51,356 nt of DNA from assembly GCA_919901745.1 (NCBI GenBank), contig CAKKPP010000028.1, positions 1 through 51,356 on the forward strand, written 5' to 3'. The position numbers and the translations under genes were made by a program. This DNA is from Chloroflexota bacterium. GTDB taxonomy: Bacteria; Chloroflexota; Limnocylindria; Limnocylindrales; CSP1-4. The notes beneath the pieces were generated by a model that was given only the letters and a program-made list of their open reading frames with translations, did no database searches and was not told the DNA's origin. Positions 7,516 through 16,453 of the stretch are shown piece by piece; position 1 is the stretch's first letter, and each line of letters begins with the position of its first letter.

Positions 7516-8591
7516 GCGGCCAGCTCGGCCGCGACCGCGCGGATGGTGGTGTCGACGTCGGCCACCGAGATCCCGTAGTGCGTGGCGGCGCGAACCTGGC
7601 CGTGCGGGTACCAGTCCATCCGAACGCCCCGCCCAAGCATCGCCTCGAGGAACGCCATGCGCTCTCGCTCGACCTTGAAGAGGACGAAGTTCGTCGCCAC
7701 GCGCGATGGATCCAGGGGTCCCGGCTCGGGTTGAGCGATATCCCCCGGGGACACGATTCCGCGGATCCCGGCGAGACCCTCGGCGAGACGGCGGGCGTTG
7801 GCATGGTCCTCGGCGAGCCGCTCGACCATCCCGCCTGTGCCATCGCCCAGGGCCACGAGCCCGGCGGCGGCCAGGATCCCGGCCTGGCGCATGCCGCCGC
7901 CGAGAAGCTTCCGCGCCCGCCGCGCACGATCGATGAAGGGCTGTGCGCCGACGACAACGGAGCCGGCCGGGCAGGACAGTCCCTTCGACAGGCAGAACGT
8001 CACGCTGTCGGCCGGTGCAGCAAGGGACGCTGGCGCGACGCCGAGGGTGACCGCTGCGTTGAAGATCCGCGCCCCATCGACGTGGAGGGGGACGCCGCGT
8101 GCATGAGCGATCGCCGCGACGCGCTCGACGTAGGCAACCGGCAACGCCTGGCCCATCGAGTGGGCGTGGGCGTTCTCGAGCATGACGAGCCCGGTGATCG
8201 GCTCGTGGAAGTCGGTCGGATCGCGGAACGCGGCTTCGATGGCCGCAAGGTCCAGCGTCCCGTCCGCCCGATCATCGAGGGCCCGGATCGACGCCCCCAC
8301 GACGACCGCATGTCCGGCAGCCTCGTCGAGGACCACGTGCTGCTGGCGGCCGGCGATCGCCTCGTGACCGCGCGGGAGGTGGGCCATGAGGCTCACGAGA
8401 TTGCCCATGGTGCCGCTCATCACGAACAGACCGGCCTCCTTGCCCAACAGCTCCGCGGCTCGGGCTTCGAGCCGGTTGACGGTGGGGTCCTCGCCCCAGA
8501 CGTCGTCGCCGACCTCCGCGTCGGCCATGGCACGGCGCATCTGCGCAGTCGGTTGCGTGACCGTGTCGGAGCGGAGATCGATCGGGTCCAT
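7512..8591 (-). CDS. ltaE: Low-specificity L-threonine aldolase
   Basis: The 359-residue PLP enzyme of the beta-eliminating lyase family cleaves threonine or allo-threonine to glycine and acetaldehyde. Motifs: [12 protein letters not shown] at the N-terminus, [26 protein letters not shown], and the PLP lysine in [13 protein letters not shown]. Length is normal. A perfect-looking -10 (TATACT, 8602-8607) lies 10 nt before the ATG, so the transcript is probably leaderless or nearly so. It is the first of five overlapping or closely spaced minus-strand genes ending with the two cyclophilins. Glycine produced here could feed C1 metabolism. Confidence 0.93.
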   Translation of the reverse strand: MDPIDLRSDTVTQPTAQMRRAMADAEVGDDVWGEDPTVNRLEARAAELLGKEAGLFVMSGTMGNLVSLMAHLPRGHEAIAGRQQHVVLDEAAGHAVVVGASIRALDDRADGTLDLAAIEAAFRDPTDFHEPITGLVMLENAHAHSMGQALPVAYVERVAAIAHARGVPLHVDGARIFNAAVTLGVAPASLAAPADSVTFCLSKGLSCPAGSVVVGAQPFIDRARRARKLLGGGMRQAGILAAAGLVALGDGTGGMVERLAEDHANARRLAEGLAGIRGIVSPGDIAQPEPGPLDPSRVATNFVLFKVERERMAFLEAMLGRGVRMDWYPHGQVRAATHYGISVADVDTTIRAVAAELAA

Positions 8592-8601
8592 GAGCGCGGC
8601 G

Positions 8602-8607
8602 AGTATA
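8602..8607 (-). promoter_or_regulatory. -10 box (TATACT) for ltaE operon
   Basis: TATACT on the minus strand lies 10 nt before the ltaE ATG. There is no convincing -35. The spacing implies a very short or absent 5' leader, a pattern repeated across the window. Confidence 0.55.
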
Positions 8608-8656
8608 GGGGAGCCATCCGGAACGTCTCCGCGGAACCCGGTGTACGGTGCGCGAA

Positions 8657-10435
8657 ATGCAGTTCCCCGACGATCGCGAATCGCGGTTCGAGCCGACCTC
8701 GGAGTCCGGCACGGACGAAGTTCGGTTCTCCGCGTCGTCGGTGGGTGGGCAGGGCCGGCGTGGAGGTCCCCTCGTGACCTTCATCGTCGCCGCTGCGGCC
8801 GTGACGGTCGTCGGGATCGGGCTATTCGGGCCGCAGTCCGATGGGCGCCCGACGGTGGACCTGACGGGCCTCCTGCCGAGACCTTCGGTCACGCCGACGG
8901 CGAGCCCGTCGCCGCGTCTGACGCCGACTCCGACGCCGCCGCCGGGGACGCCACTACCGGCGCTGACCGTTTTCGAGTCCGGGGGCCCGACGTCGCTCAT
9001 CCCGGTCATGAGCGGGACGAGGGCACTCCTCGATCCGCTCAGCGGGGAGGTTCGGCGGCTGTCCGGGGACTTCCAGGCAGGTCTCTTTGTCAACGACGGC
9101 GCCGGTGGAACGCTGTGCATCTGCCGTGGCAGCCCGTGGCTCGAGGGGCGGGAGGTTGCGACGATGGTGGCCGTTCGTTGGAGCAGCGACGGCACGGAGG
9201 TCGGGCGGCACACCCTGGTCGAGTACACCGCGAGTGCAGCGCCGGACTACCTGGGCGCGGCCATGATCGTCGACGCCGCGCTGACCCGGGACCGCAGCAC
9301 GGCGATCTTGGCGACGGCAGCCCTTGACGGGGACATGTGGACGTATCGTGTGGAAGCGTTCGCCGTGGCGACGGGCGAGCGCCTCTGGGCCGAACTCCTG
9401 GCCGAACGTCTCGCGTTCGAATTGCCGGTGGCAACGCCGTCGCCCGCGCCATCCGCGCCGGCGAACCCGACACCACGGAGTGAGCCCGGTTACGTCGCGC
9501 CTGACGGCGCTCGAATGATCGCCGGCGTATCCGTCCGTCTCTCACCGACCGATGACATCGTCGCGCTCACCGTGATCGATGGAGTTCTTGGACAGGAAGT
9601 CGTCGCTGAATGGCACCGTTCGAGCTGGCGAATCGCACTCGAAAATGCCGGCAGGGGAGCGCTGACCCGGGTCGAAGACGTGCTGGTTCTGGCGAGCACC
9701 TGGTGCCAGGGCGAGGGGTTCGCGACCACGGATCGCTATGTCTCGGTGTGCGCCACGTGGTCGCCGTCCGGAGCGATGTCCACCTTCGTCCGGCTGGCGC
9801 GTCCCGACGGGTCGCTCATCCGCGACATCCCGATCAGCGACGCAAGCACGGGGTTCGGTCCGCCGCTCGTGGACGCCGACGCGGGCGTCCTTTACCTCTG
9901 GGATCCCGAGGCTCGCACGCTTGCCCGCGTCGATCTCCGCTCGGGCGAAACCAACGCCGCGACGTTCGGCAGCGGGTTCGGAACAGGCGGCGGATACGGC
10001 TCAGGTGACCCGCTGCCCGTTCTGGATCGCCGAACGACCTGGATCGGGCTCCAGTCGGCCCTCGAATGGTGGGTGCAGACGCCGCTGGTTGGATCGAGCG
10101 ATGGCGCCTACCTGTATGCGACCAGCCTCGACTGGGACGAAACCAGCGGGCCACCGTCATCGACCGGCATCTGGGTCTTCGATTCCGCGACGTTGGACGT
10201 GGTCCGCATCATCCCCTCAGCCGCGACCCACGACTCGATCTCCATGACCGCCGATGGCCGGCACCTGCTGGCCACGGGCATCGCGGGACTCGACGAGATG
10301 GGCCGGGCCAGCGATTGGGGCCAATCGCTCTCGATCTTCGACGCCCTGGATGGCCGATTGCTCGAGCGCCTTGGCGATCTGCGATCTGGAGACGGGCTGG
10401 GCGTTTCGCTCGTCTGGCCGCCGCCGTCGGGTTGA
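8657..10435 (+). CDS. Membrane-anchored secreted protein, probable beta-propeller, function unknown
   Basis: The roughly 592-residue protein has a short cytoplasmic N-terminus, one membrane helix at about 40-60, a Pro/Thr-rich linker ([17 protein letters not shown]), then a large extracytoplasmic domain. That domain carries repeated segments such as [13 protein letters not shown] and [13 protein letters not shown], typical of WD/PQQ-like propellers. I cannot name a function. ATG at 8657 is preferred over the in-frame GTG at 8648 because a -10-like TACGGT (8644-8649) overlaps that GTG and lies 7 nt before the ATG. It is followed by the tRNA-Asp gene and is probably monocistronic. Confidence 0.75.
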   Translation: MQFPDDRESRFEPTSESGTDEVRFSASSVGGQGRRGGPLVTFIVAAAAVTVVGIGLFGPQSDGRPTVDLTGLLPRPSVTPTASPSPRLTPTPTPPPGTPLPALTVFESGGPTSLIPVMSGTRALLDPLSGEVRRLSGDFQAGLFVNDGAGGTLCICRGSPWLEGREVATMVAVRWSSDGTEVGRHTLVEYTASAAPDYLGAAMIVDAALTRDRSTAILATAALDGDMWTYRVEAFAVATGERLWAELLAERLAFELPVATPSPAPSAPANPTPRSEPGYVAPDGARMIAGVSVRLSPTDDIVALTVIDGVLGQEVVAEWHRSSWRIALENAGRGALTRVEDVLVLASTWCQGEGFATTDRYVSVCATWSPSGAMSTFVRLARPDGSLIRDIPISDASTGFGPPLVDADAGVLYLWDPEARTLARVDLRSGETNAATFGSGFGTGGGYGSGDPLPVLDRRTTWIGLQSALEWWVQTPLVGSSDGAYLYATSLDWDETSGPPSSTGIWVFDSATLDVVRIIPSAATHDSISMTADGRHLLATGIAGLDEMGRASDWGQSLSIFDALDGRLLERLGDLRSGDGLGVSLVWPPPSG

Positions 10436-10467
10436 TCGGATCGTTCGCGTGACGAGGCGCAGCGCAT

Positions 10468-10496
10468 CTGACAACGAAACCGGCAGGTGCTATCCT
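10468..10496 (+). promoter_or_regulatory. Promoter of tRNA-Asp
   Basis: CTGACA (10468-10473) and TATCCT (10491-10496) are spaced by 17 nt, with the mature tRNA beginning 16 nt after the -10. This is a good sigma-70-type promoter. Confidence 0.65.
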
Positions 10497-10512
10497 CCGC
10501 CTTCGCTGCAAC

Positions 10513-10589
10513 GGACCCGTGGTGTAGCGGCCCAACATGCCAGCCTGTCACGCTGGAGATCGCCGGTTCGAATCCGGTCGGGTCCGCCA
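10513..10589 (+). tRNA. tRNA-Asp (anticodon GTC)
   Basis: The acceptor stem GGACCCG/CGGGTCC, anticodon stem CCAGC/GCTGG with loop CTGTCAC, and T arm GCCGG/CCGGT with TTCGAAT are all present. The anticodon is GTC. The discriminator is G and CCA is encoded. The D stem GTGT/ACAT is AT-rich but pairs. Confidence 0.95.
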
Positions 10590-10606
10590 TCCAACGCATC
10601 TACCTA

Positions 10607-10634
10607 CGCCCCGTCCGCCCGCCCGGACGGGGCG
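10607..10634 (+). terminator. Hairpin terminator after tRNA-Asp
   Basis: An 11-bp perfect GC-rich stem (10607-10617 with 10624-10634) begins 18 nt after the tRNA. It is followed by CCCTTCT rather than a full T-run, so termination may be partial. Confidence 0.55.
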
Positions 10635-10666
10635 CCCTTCTGCCCGGCGGTGGGAGAATCGAGCGC

Positions 10667-12334
10667 GTGAAGCGAACCGCTGCGGTCGTGCTCGCCGGCG
10701 TTGTCCTGTCGATCGCCGGCGCGGCCGCGTTCGGAAGCGGGGTGTTCGACGGGCCCCGGATCCCCGGATCGTCGCCGCCGATCTCCGGGGTCGCTCCCGG
10801 GACGCCGTCGCCGCAGCCAACACCTGCGCCGACCCCGACGCCGACCCCGACTCCCCGGCCGACACCGACCCCCATCCCCCTGCTGAGGGTCGCCGTCGCC
10901 CCGGTCACGCAGTTCCGCTCGCCATACGCCGCGACTACGGCCGACGAGGTCGCTGCCGTGCTCGCCGGAACGTCGACGCGATATGCGGCACTGGAGCTGG
11001 TCGAGTCCGATGCCGCGGCCATTCTCGAGGTCCTTGGCCTGACGGCTCCGGCTCCAGCCGCCGACCCACGGGCTGCGACGCTCATCCTTGCGCCCGGCGC
11101 CGCATCGCTGACGGCGGACCTCGCGGCGCACCGCGACCGACTGGCGTTCCTGCGCGCCACCGACATCGGTCCGAGCGTGCGCGCGCTCGCGTGGGGCGAG
11201 GTCGCCTTGTTCGGCGTGGATCGTGTCCGAACGGCTGCCGATTGGCCGCTGGTCGCGGCGTTCGATCCGATCCTGGACGGGCGTGGGATGCCCGACCTGC
11301 CGGCCAACCCGACCTTCGATCCGAGCGGCCTGTGGACGATGGTCGCCGGCGGCGACATCCTCCTCGATCGCGGCGTGGCCAGGACCGTCAAGGTGGACGG
11401 GAAGGGGGTCGACTTCCCGTTCGACGGCGGGACGGCCGAGATCACCTCGCGCTACTGCTGCTCGTCATTCGGCTGGGAGCTGCCGCGCCTTAAGCGGACC
11501 GGCGACGCCGGAGCGATGCGCGCGTACCTTCGGGCGGCCGACCTCGCCATCGCCAACTTCGAGAATCCGGCGCCGGTCAAGTTCCGCTTCCACACCTCCG
11601 GGACCGTCTTCAGCGCCGATCCGGCACTGATCGAGGGGCTGGCGAACGCCGGCATCGACTACGTGTCCCTCGCCAACAACCACATTCGTGACGCGGGAGC
11701 AGGTGGGATCCTCGAGACGATCCGCCACCTCGATGCGTGGAAGATTGCCCACGGCGGCGCGGGCAAGGACCTGGCCGCCGCGCGGGCACCGGCGATGCTC
11801 CAGGCGAACGGCACGACCGTCGCGATCCTGGGCCGGGATGCGATCGCCGGCGGCTCCGCGGCGACGGCCACGCGCGTCGGCAGCGCTCCGCTGCAGACCG
11901 CCGCGATCACCGCCGACATCGCCGCCGCTCGGGCGGCCGGCGCGGACGTCGTGATCGTCTTCCCGCATTGGGGCACGGAGTACGACCCGACGCCCTTTGC
12001 CAGCCAGAAGAAGCTCGCTCGCGCGATCATCGATGCCGGCGCGGACATGGTCATCGGCAATCACGCCCACTGGGCGGCCGCACTCGAGGTCTACCAGGGT
12101 CGGCCGATCTGGTACGCCCTCGGCAACTTCGTCTTCGACCAGACCTGGTCCGAACCGACGATGGAGGGAATCACCCTCGAGCTGACCTTCGACGGCGCTA
12201 CCCTGATTCAGGCCCGGATGCGGCCGCACATCATCCTCGACAAGGCTCAGCCGAACTTCATGGATCCCGCCGGAAGCGGCAAGGTGGTGATGAACCAGGT
12301 GTTCGTGGCCTCGAAGGGACTCCTGCCCTGGTGA
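10667..12334 (+). CDS. CapA-family (PGA_cap) secreted putative phosphoesterase
   Basis: The roughly 555-residue protein has an N-terminal signal or anchor helix (TAAVVLAGVVLSIAGAAAF), a Pro/Thr repeat linker (PTPTPTPTPRPTPTP), a poorly conserved domain to about 280, then a CapA domain. CapA motifs are GGDILLDRGVA, ANFENP, SLANNHIRDAG, FPHWGTEYD and GNHAHW with YALGNFVFDQ. These match the metal-binding histidines of the calcineurin-like fold used in poly-gamma-glutamate synthesis proteins. No capBCD genes are nearby, so the polymer or substrate is unknown. The GTG at 10667 is chosen because it begins the signal peptide; the open frame upstream crosses the tRNA gene. Confidence 0.85.
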   Translation: MKRTAAVVLAGVVLSIAGAAAFGSGVFDGPRIPGSSPPISGVAPGTPSPQPTPAPTPTPTPTPRPTPTPIPLLRVAVAPVTQFRSPYAATTADEVAAVLAGTSTRYAALELVESDAAAILEVLGLTAPAPAADPRAATLILAPGAASLTADLAAHRDRLAFLRATDIGPSVRALAWGEVALFGVDRVRTAADWPLVAAFDPILDGRGMPDLPANPTFDPSGLWTMVAGGDILLDRGVARTVKVDGKGVDFPFDGGTAEITSRYCCSSFGWELPRLKRTGDAGAMRAYLRAADLAIANFENPAPVKFRFHTSGTVFSADPALIEGLANAGIDYVSLANNHIRDAGAGGILETIRHLDAWKIAHGGAGKDLAAARAPAMLQANGTTVAILGRDAIAGGSAATATRVGSAPLQTAAITADIAAARAAGADVVIVFPHWGTEYDPTPFASQKKLARAIIDAGADMVIGNHAHWAAALEVYQGRPIWYALGNFVFDQTWSEPTMEGITLELTFDGATLIQARMRPHIILDKAQPNFMDPAGSGKVVMNQVFVASKGLLPW

Positions 12335-12420
12335 GCCCCGCGGCGAGCGAGCGGACGCCTGTGCCGCCGACGGGCGTCCGTCCCGCTGACCGACCAGACC
12401 GCGGGCCTCATCGACCACGG

Positions 12421-12494
12421 CCACTCCCGTGCCGAGTGCCGACCGCGCGTCAAGGCCCCCGCGCGTGTCTGACCACTCCCGTGCCGAGTGCCGA
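12421..12494. repeat. 22-bp direct repeat, two copies 52 bp apart
   Basis: Identical 22-mers at 12421-12442 and 12473-12494 each contain ACTC-N7-GAGT, an imperfect inverted repeat. They could be operator half-sites or the footprint of a duplication. No function can be assigned. Confidence 0.7.
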
Positions 12495-12624
12495 TGCACG
12501 GCGGAGGCACATTCAGGATGCGCACGCGCCGGATCACGCGCATGCAGCGTGGCGCAGTTCGGCGCGGGACGCTCAGGCGCCGCGGCACGCCCATGACGAG
12601 TGTGGTGCCGGTCCCCCGGCGGCG

Positions 12625-12822
12625 TCAGCTGGCTCCGCCGTCGGCCAGCGGGCCCGGAAGGCCGGCCCGCGCGATGATCTCCTCGACGACGGACGTCTTC
12701 GCATCGGCGTAGTGCTGGACGTGGCGCCACCGCCGCGCACCCAGCTCGCGCTTGGTCAGACGATCAGCGTCGTCTGATCGATCCAGATGGACCGCCGCCG
12801 CCAAGGTCCGGATCCATCCGGG
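12625..12822 (-). pseudogene. Truncated GrpB-family (UPF0157) remnant
   Basis: In one minus-strand frame the last 65 codons before the stop at 12625 end with TKRELGARRWRHVQHY, ADAKTSVVEEI and then IARA. This aligns without gaps to the C-terminus of GrpB-family nucleotidyltransferase-fold proteins as I recall them (LKRELAAR, then AYTDAKTAFIEEIL). An in-frame stop lies at 12823-12825 and the N-terminal two thirds of the family are absent. It is a 3' fragment of a lost gene. Confidence 0.5.
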
Positions 12823-12951
12823 CTATCGTTGTGCTCGCCGTGCTCCTCGTGGGGCTCATTACCCTCGCCTCGTGCAACTCGTGGCGAGTGGCTGATCGTG
12901 CCGGGTGGCTGATCGTGGCGGGCGGCCGACCGGCAGGCTCTCCGACTCCCG

Positions 12952-13911
12952 TTAGCTCAGGCCGGCGAAGAGGTCGTCCTCGGGCGTCGAGGTCGGCACG
13001 CGCGACTCGCGCAGGATGAACGCCTCCTTCGACCAGTAGCGACGCCAACCATCGAGGCCCATCAACATGAATGCGCTGTCGGCCGCGATCTGCGTCACGT
13101 GGCGACCGACGGCAGCCCACTTCCGGTCGAGGACGTCGGAGACATCGACCCAGGTCGTGATCGACTGGTCGGGCACGAGCATCTTCGCCATGAGGGCTTC
13201 GAAGTCGGCTTGTTGCTCCGGAGTCGCATCCTCCGGCGGCGACCAGAACGATGGCTTGCCGGCCCGTTTCATGGCCTCGCGCATCGCGTCGCGTACGGAA
13301 ACGGGGATCGTCTGCTCGTACAGCTTCGACGGTGTCCATGGCGTGAGGCCGCCGTCGGCTGCCGACGGACCAGTGCCGCCGTGCTCGGGGGCGAGCTGTT
13401 CGGGGTGCCACGCAGAATCTCCGGCTCGTTCGAACGCCCGAACCGCCACGTCGTGCGTCCGGATGTGGTCCGGGTGCCCGTACCCGCCGAAGCTGTTGTA
13501 GGTCGTGATGACGTCCGGCCGAATCCGACGAACCAGCCAGACCAGCCTGCCAGTGGCCTCGTCGAGATCCGCCTTCCAGAAACAGCGCGGGTCGTGATTC
13601 CCCACCCGTCCCATCATGTCCGAATCGCGATAGCCGAGGTTCTCCCACTCGGTGACCCCGAGCTCGCCCATGGCCGCCTCGAGCTCGGCGGCCCGGACCT
13701 CACCGAGTCGGCGGTGGGTGTCGGGCGTGTCGAGTTCGGGGACGACGATGTCGCCCTGTTCGCCGCGCGTGCAGGTCACGAGGACCACGCGGCGTCCATC
13801 GCGCACCGCCTTGGCCATCGTGCCGCCGGTCCCGATCGTCTCATCGTCGGGGTGGGCGTGGACCGTCATCAAGGTCAGGTTGTGGGCAGTCTCACGGTTG
13901 TTGTCATCCAT
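12952..13911 (-). CDS. LmbE/PIG-L family deacetylase, MshB/Mca-like
   Basis: The roughly 319-residue zinc hydrolase belongs to the GlcNAc-PI de-N-acetylase family. Motifs: VHAHPDDETIGTGG (zinc-binding His/Asp), YNSFGGYGHPDHIRTHDV (third ligand and catalytic loop). Length and the GYGHPDH context resemble MshB or mycothiol-S-conjugate amidase, which act on N-acetyl-glucosaminyl-inositol and thiol conjugates. Whether this organism makes such a thiol cannot be judged here, since no mshA or mshC is in view. ATG at 13911 is used; a longer frame starts at 13950. Confidence 0.82.
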   Translation of the reverse strand: MDDNNRETAHNLTLMTVHAHPDDETIGTGGTMAKAVRDGRRVVLVTCTRGEQGDIVVPELDTPDTHRRLGEVRAAELEAAMGELGVTEWENLGYRDSDMMGRVGNHDPRCFWKADLDEATGRLVWLVRRIRPDVITTYNSFGGYGHPDHIRTHDVAVRAFERAGDSAWHPEQLAPEHGGTGPSAADGGLTPWTPSKLYEQTIPVSVRDAMREAMKRAGKPSFWSPPEDATPEQQADFEALMAKMLVPDQSITTWVDVSDVLDRKWAAVGRHVTQIAADSAFMLMGLDGWRRYWSKEAFILRESRVPTSTPEDDLFAGLS

Positions 13912-14032
13912 CCTGGTGCATCCTAGCGGTCCCGACAGATTCTCCATCACCCCCTCGTCATCGAGGTGTCACGCGAGTCGGAGACCCTGTCGACCCGCAA
14001 AGACGGGCTTGCCGCACGACCGCGAAGGAACC

Positions 14033-14647
14033 ATGACCTACCACCGAATCGCCGCTCTCGCCCTTGCCGCCCTGTTCGCGGCCGCGGCCTGCACGCCAGC
14101 GGGCGGTGCCGCTGCTCCGACAGGCGCAGGCGCGACCCCGAAGCCGGGGCCCACCAGCGAGCCAGGTCCGGGCGCGACACCCGGTCCCGTGACCGGCATG
14201 ACCCAGCCCTGGGCGACCGCGACTCTGACCGACGTGACCACCGGCGAATCCTTCAGCATCGCCGAGCTGGTCGCGTCCGGGCAGGTCGTGTTCGTCGAGC
14301 CGATGGCGATCTGGTGCTCCAATTGCCGCCGTCAGCAGGCAGACGCGCTGAGTGCTTTGGGTCAGCTCGATCGTTCGAAGGTCACCTGGTTGAGCCTCGA
14401 TGTCGAGCTCGCCGAAACGCCCGAGGCCCTCAAGGTCTACAGCCGCCAGCAGGGCTTCGACTTCCGCTTCGCGGTCGCCTCGAAGGACATTGCCATCGCG
14501 CTCGCGGCGGAATTCGGGGACCTGGTGCTGAGCCCCCCATCGACGCCGATCATCGTCATCGGACCGGACGGGTCGGTGGAGCTGACCGAGTTCGGCCACA
14601 AGAGCGTCGACGAGATCATCGCGCTGGCCCGCGCGCGCGGCGCCTGA
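14033..14647 (+). CDS. Thioredoxin-fold lipoprotein (TlpA/redoxin-like)
   Basis: The 204-residue protein has a lipoprotein signal peptide (LALAALFAAAAC), a Pro/Gly linker, and a thioredoxin-like domain with an active-site WCSNC near residue 100 and a cis-Pro region SPPSTPIIVI. GAAGGA precedes the ATG at a good distance. It should be anchored outside the membrane and act as a thiol reductant or oxidant. The next gene is a CcdA-type electron carrier, the usual membrane partner that keeps such domains reduced. Target proteins, possibly apocytochrome c, are not visible here. Confidence 0.85.
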   Translation: MTYHRIAALALAALFAAAACTPAGGAAAPTGAGATPKPGPTSEPGPGATPGPVTGMTQPWATATLTDVTTGESFSIAELVASGQVVFVEPMAIWCSNCRRQQADALSALGQLDRSKVTWLSLDVELAETPEALKVYSRQQGFDFRFAVASKDIAIALAAEFGDLVLSPPSTPIIVIGPDGSVELTEFGHKSVDEIIALARARGA

Positions 14648-14686
14648 GCGTGAGCGCGTCCGACCGGGCAGCTGGGTAGCTCACCG

Positions 14687-15361
14687 GTGGACGTCCTCCT
14701 GACCGCCTTCGGGGCAGGCCTCGCAAGTGCGGCAAGCCCCTGCCTCCTGCCGCTCTATCCCGGCTACATCGCCTATCTCGGCGCCAACAGCCGAACGCTG
14801 GAGGGTCGCCGCGCGACCGGGCTGCTCGGGCTCATCGTCCTGTTTGGGGTGATGACCACGATGCTCGCCGTGGCGATCGTCCTCGTCGCGATCTCGGCCC
14901 CGATGGGCCGGCTCCTCGCCGTCCTGACGCCGGTCGTCGATGGCACTCTCATCGTCCTCGGGATCCTGCTCATTGCCGGCCGCAACCCGTTCGAGAAGTT
15001 GCCCGGGATGCGCGTCCCGGACACCGCCAACCCGTATCGCCAAGCGTACGTTTACGGGATCATGCTCGGTCCCATCGCGCTGCCGTGTGCCGGGCCGTTC
15101 CTCGTGGTCCTGCTCGGAATCTCGCTCGGCGTCGCCGACGCTGTCGGCAAAGTCGCGACGTTTGCGGTGTTCGGCCTGGGGTTCGGTCTTCCGCTCGTGC
15201 TCCTGTCCCTCCTCGCCGGCGTCCGCGCGCGGCGGGTGGTCGGCTGGATCATCGCTCGCCATCGAGCGATCGAGCTGGGTGCCGGGGGGCTCCTCGTGCT
15301 GATCGGCATCTACGATCTTGTTGACAAGTGGGGGTCGATCCAGATCTCGCTCGGGCTGTAG
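14687..15361 (+). CDS. ccdA: CcdA/DsbD-type thiol-electron transporter
   Basis: The 224-residue protein has about six membrane helices. It carries the paired conserved cysteines of CcdA: GLASAASPCLLPLYPGY in helix 1 and LGPIALPCAGPFLVV in helix 4. It transfers reducing equivalents from cytoplasmic thioredoxin to extracytoplasmic thiol proteins. GTG start. It follows the thioredoxin-fold lipoprotein by 39 nt, so they form a functional pair. Confidence 0.92.
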   Translation: MDVLLTAFGAGLASAASPCLLPLYPGYIAYLGANSRTLEGRRATGLLGLIVLFGVMTTMLAVAIVLVAISAPMGRLLAVLTPVVDGTLIVLGILLIAGRNPFEKLPGMRVPDTANPYRQAYVYGIMLGPIALPCAGPFLVVLLGISLGVADAVGKVATFAVFGLGFGLPLVLLSLLAGVRARRVVGWIIARHRAIELGAGGLLVLIGIYDLVDKWGSIQISLGL

Positions 15362-15454
15362 GCGCCGTACTGGTAGACTCTCGATCCCCTGTCGCGGCGC
15401 CATCGGTTGAGCGCCGATGAGGAGCCATAGCCAGCCAGCGAGGCGGAATTTCCA

Positions 15455-15976
15455 GTGGCACGTGACGTCCGTGATGCACGGGCGCAGTCGAGGCGACGAA
15501 ACCGGAGCATGGGCGCCGCCGTGCGCCGAGGCTTCGGGTTGGTCGCCTTCCTGCCGCTCGCAAGCCGGATGCCGACGTACGCGCGGCTCATCTGGGCACT
15601 GGTTCTCGACGAGCGGACACCCGGTGATCGAAAGGCCGTCCTCGCGGCAGCCCTCGGCTACGTCCTGATCGGCCGGGACATCATCCCGGACAACATACCG
15701 CTCCTCGGTGGACTCGACGACGTGATCGTGGTTGCCCTTGCCGTGGACCTGTTTCTCGACGGCATCCCACGCGATCTGCTCAATGAGAAACTTGCGTCTC
15801 TCGATATCGACCCGGTGGCGTTCAGCGACGACATGGCGGGCATCCGCCGATTGACGCCCGGACCGGTTCGTCGGACCATCCGACGAATCCCCGATCTCAT
15901 CGGCTTTGCCGGAGCCGCCCTGAACGAAACCGGTCTCGGCCCCAGACTCCGGAGCTGGATCAGCAAGGAAGGATAG
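15455..15976 (+). CDS. YkvA/DUF1232-type membrane protein
   Basis: The 173-residue protein contains a DUF1232 core: PGDRKAVLAAALGYVLIG, RDIIPDNIPLLGGLDDVI, VVALAVDLF. This is a short hydrophobic hairpin found in YkvA-like proteins of unknown function. GTG at 15455 is used; ATG at 15509 is an alternative. It lies 6 nt before rplI, so the two are probably co-transcribed. Confidence 0.75.
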   Translation: MARDVRDARAQSRRRNRSMGAAVRRGFGLVAFLPLASRMPTYARLIWALVLDERTPGDRKAVLAAALGYVLIGRDIIPDNIPLLGGLDDVIVVALAVDLFLDGIPRDLLNEKLASLDIDPVAFSDDMAGIRRLTPGPVRRTIRRIPDLIGFAGAALNETGLGPRLRSWISKEG

Positions 15977-15982
15977 AAACGC

Positions 15983-16429
15983 GTGAAGGTCATCCTGACG
16001 AAAGACGTCGACAAGCTCGGGAAGAGCGGCGACATGAAGACGGTGGCGGACGGTTTCGCCACGAACTACCTGATCCCGAACAAGCTCGCCGTGACGGCCG
16101 CGGGGGGCGCCTACCGGGCCTGGCAGCACGACGTCGCCAGCCGTGAGGACAAGCGCCAGCGCGAGCGCGACGAGGCCGAGGTCACCGCGAACCGGATTTC
16201 CTCCACGACGCTCACGATGGGCGTCAAGGTCGGCGAGGGCGGCAAGCTCTACGGGTCCATCACCTCGAAGGACATCGCCGACGCCCTCGGGCGGCGTGGG
16301 ATCACCGTGGATCGCCACAAGATCGACCTCGAGGATCCACTGAAGTCGCTCGGGACGTACAAGGTGGCGATCAAGGTCATCGCCGGCATGACGCCGGAGG
16401 TCACGATCGTCGTCGAGCCGAAGGGCTGA
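15983..16429 (+). CDS. rplI: 50S ribosomal protein L9
   Basis: The 148-residue protein has the L9 N-domain (MKVILTKDVDKLGKSGD, VADGFATNYLIPNKLA), the long connecting helix and the C-domain (GKLYGSITSKDIADAL). It binds 23S rRNA at the L1-stalk base. GTG start after AAGGA. The usual neighbours rpsF, ssb, rpsR and dnaB are not adjacent; the flanks are a YkvA-like gene and dinB. Confidence 0.96.
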   Translation: MKVILTKDVDKLGKSGDMKTVADGFATNYLIPNKLAVTAAGGAYRAWQHDVASREDKRQRERDEAEVTANRISSTTLTMGVKVGEGGKLYGSITSKDIADALGRRGITVDRHKIDLEDPLKSLGTYKVAIKVIAGMTPEVTIVVEPKG

Positions 16430-16453
16430 CGACCGAGACCCGATGATGGCGGG

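Larger units (their letters stand above)
12335..12951. other. Stretch without an intact gene
   Basis: About 617 nt between the CapA gene and the deacetylase gene. It contains a 22-bp direct repeat (12421-12442 and 12473-12494) and a minus-strand GrpB-like remnant near its right end. Other open frames are low-complexity and family-free. It looks like a decaying region. Confidence 0.55.

Noticed and set aside
10487..10666. N-terminal extension of the CapA-like protein across the tRNA-Asp gene
   Set aside because: The frame is open by chance through the tRNA; a GTG at 10667 starts a clear signal peptide just after the tRNA terminator hairpin.
12831..13019. Plus-strand frame starting VLAVLLVGLITLASC, looking like a lipoprotein signal
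   Set aside because: It lacks positive residues before the hydrophobic stretch unless extended without a start, has no ribosome-binding site, and most of the rest overlaps the 3' end of the deacetylase gene and is low-complexity.
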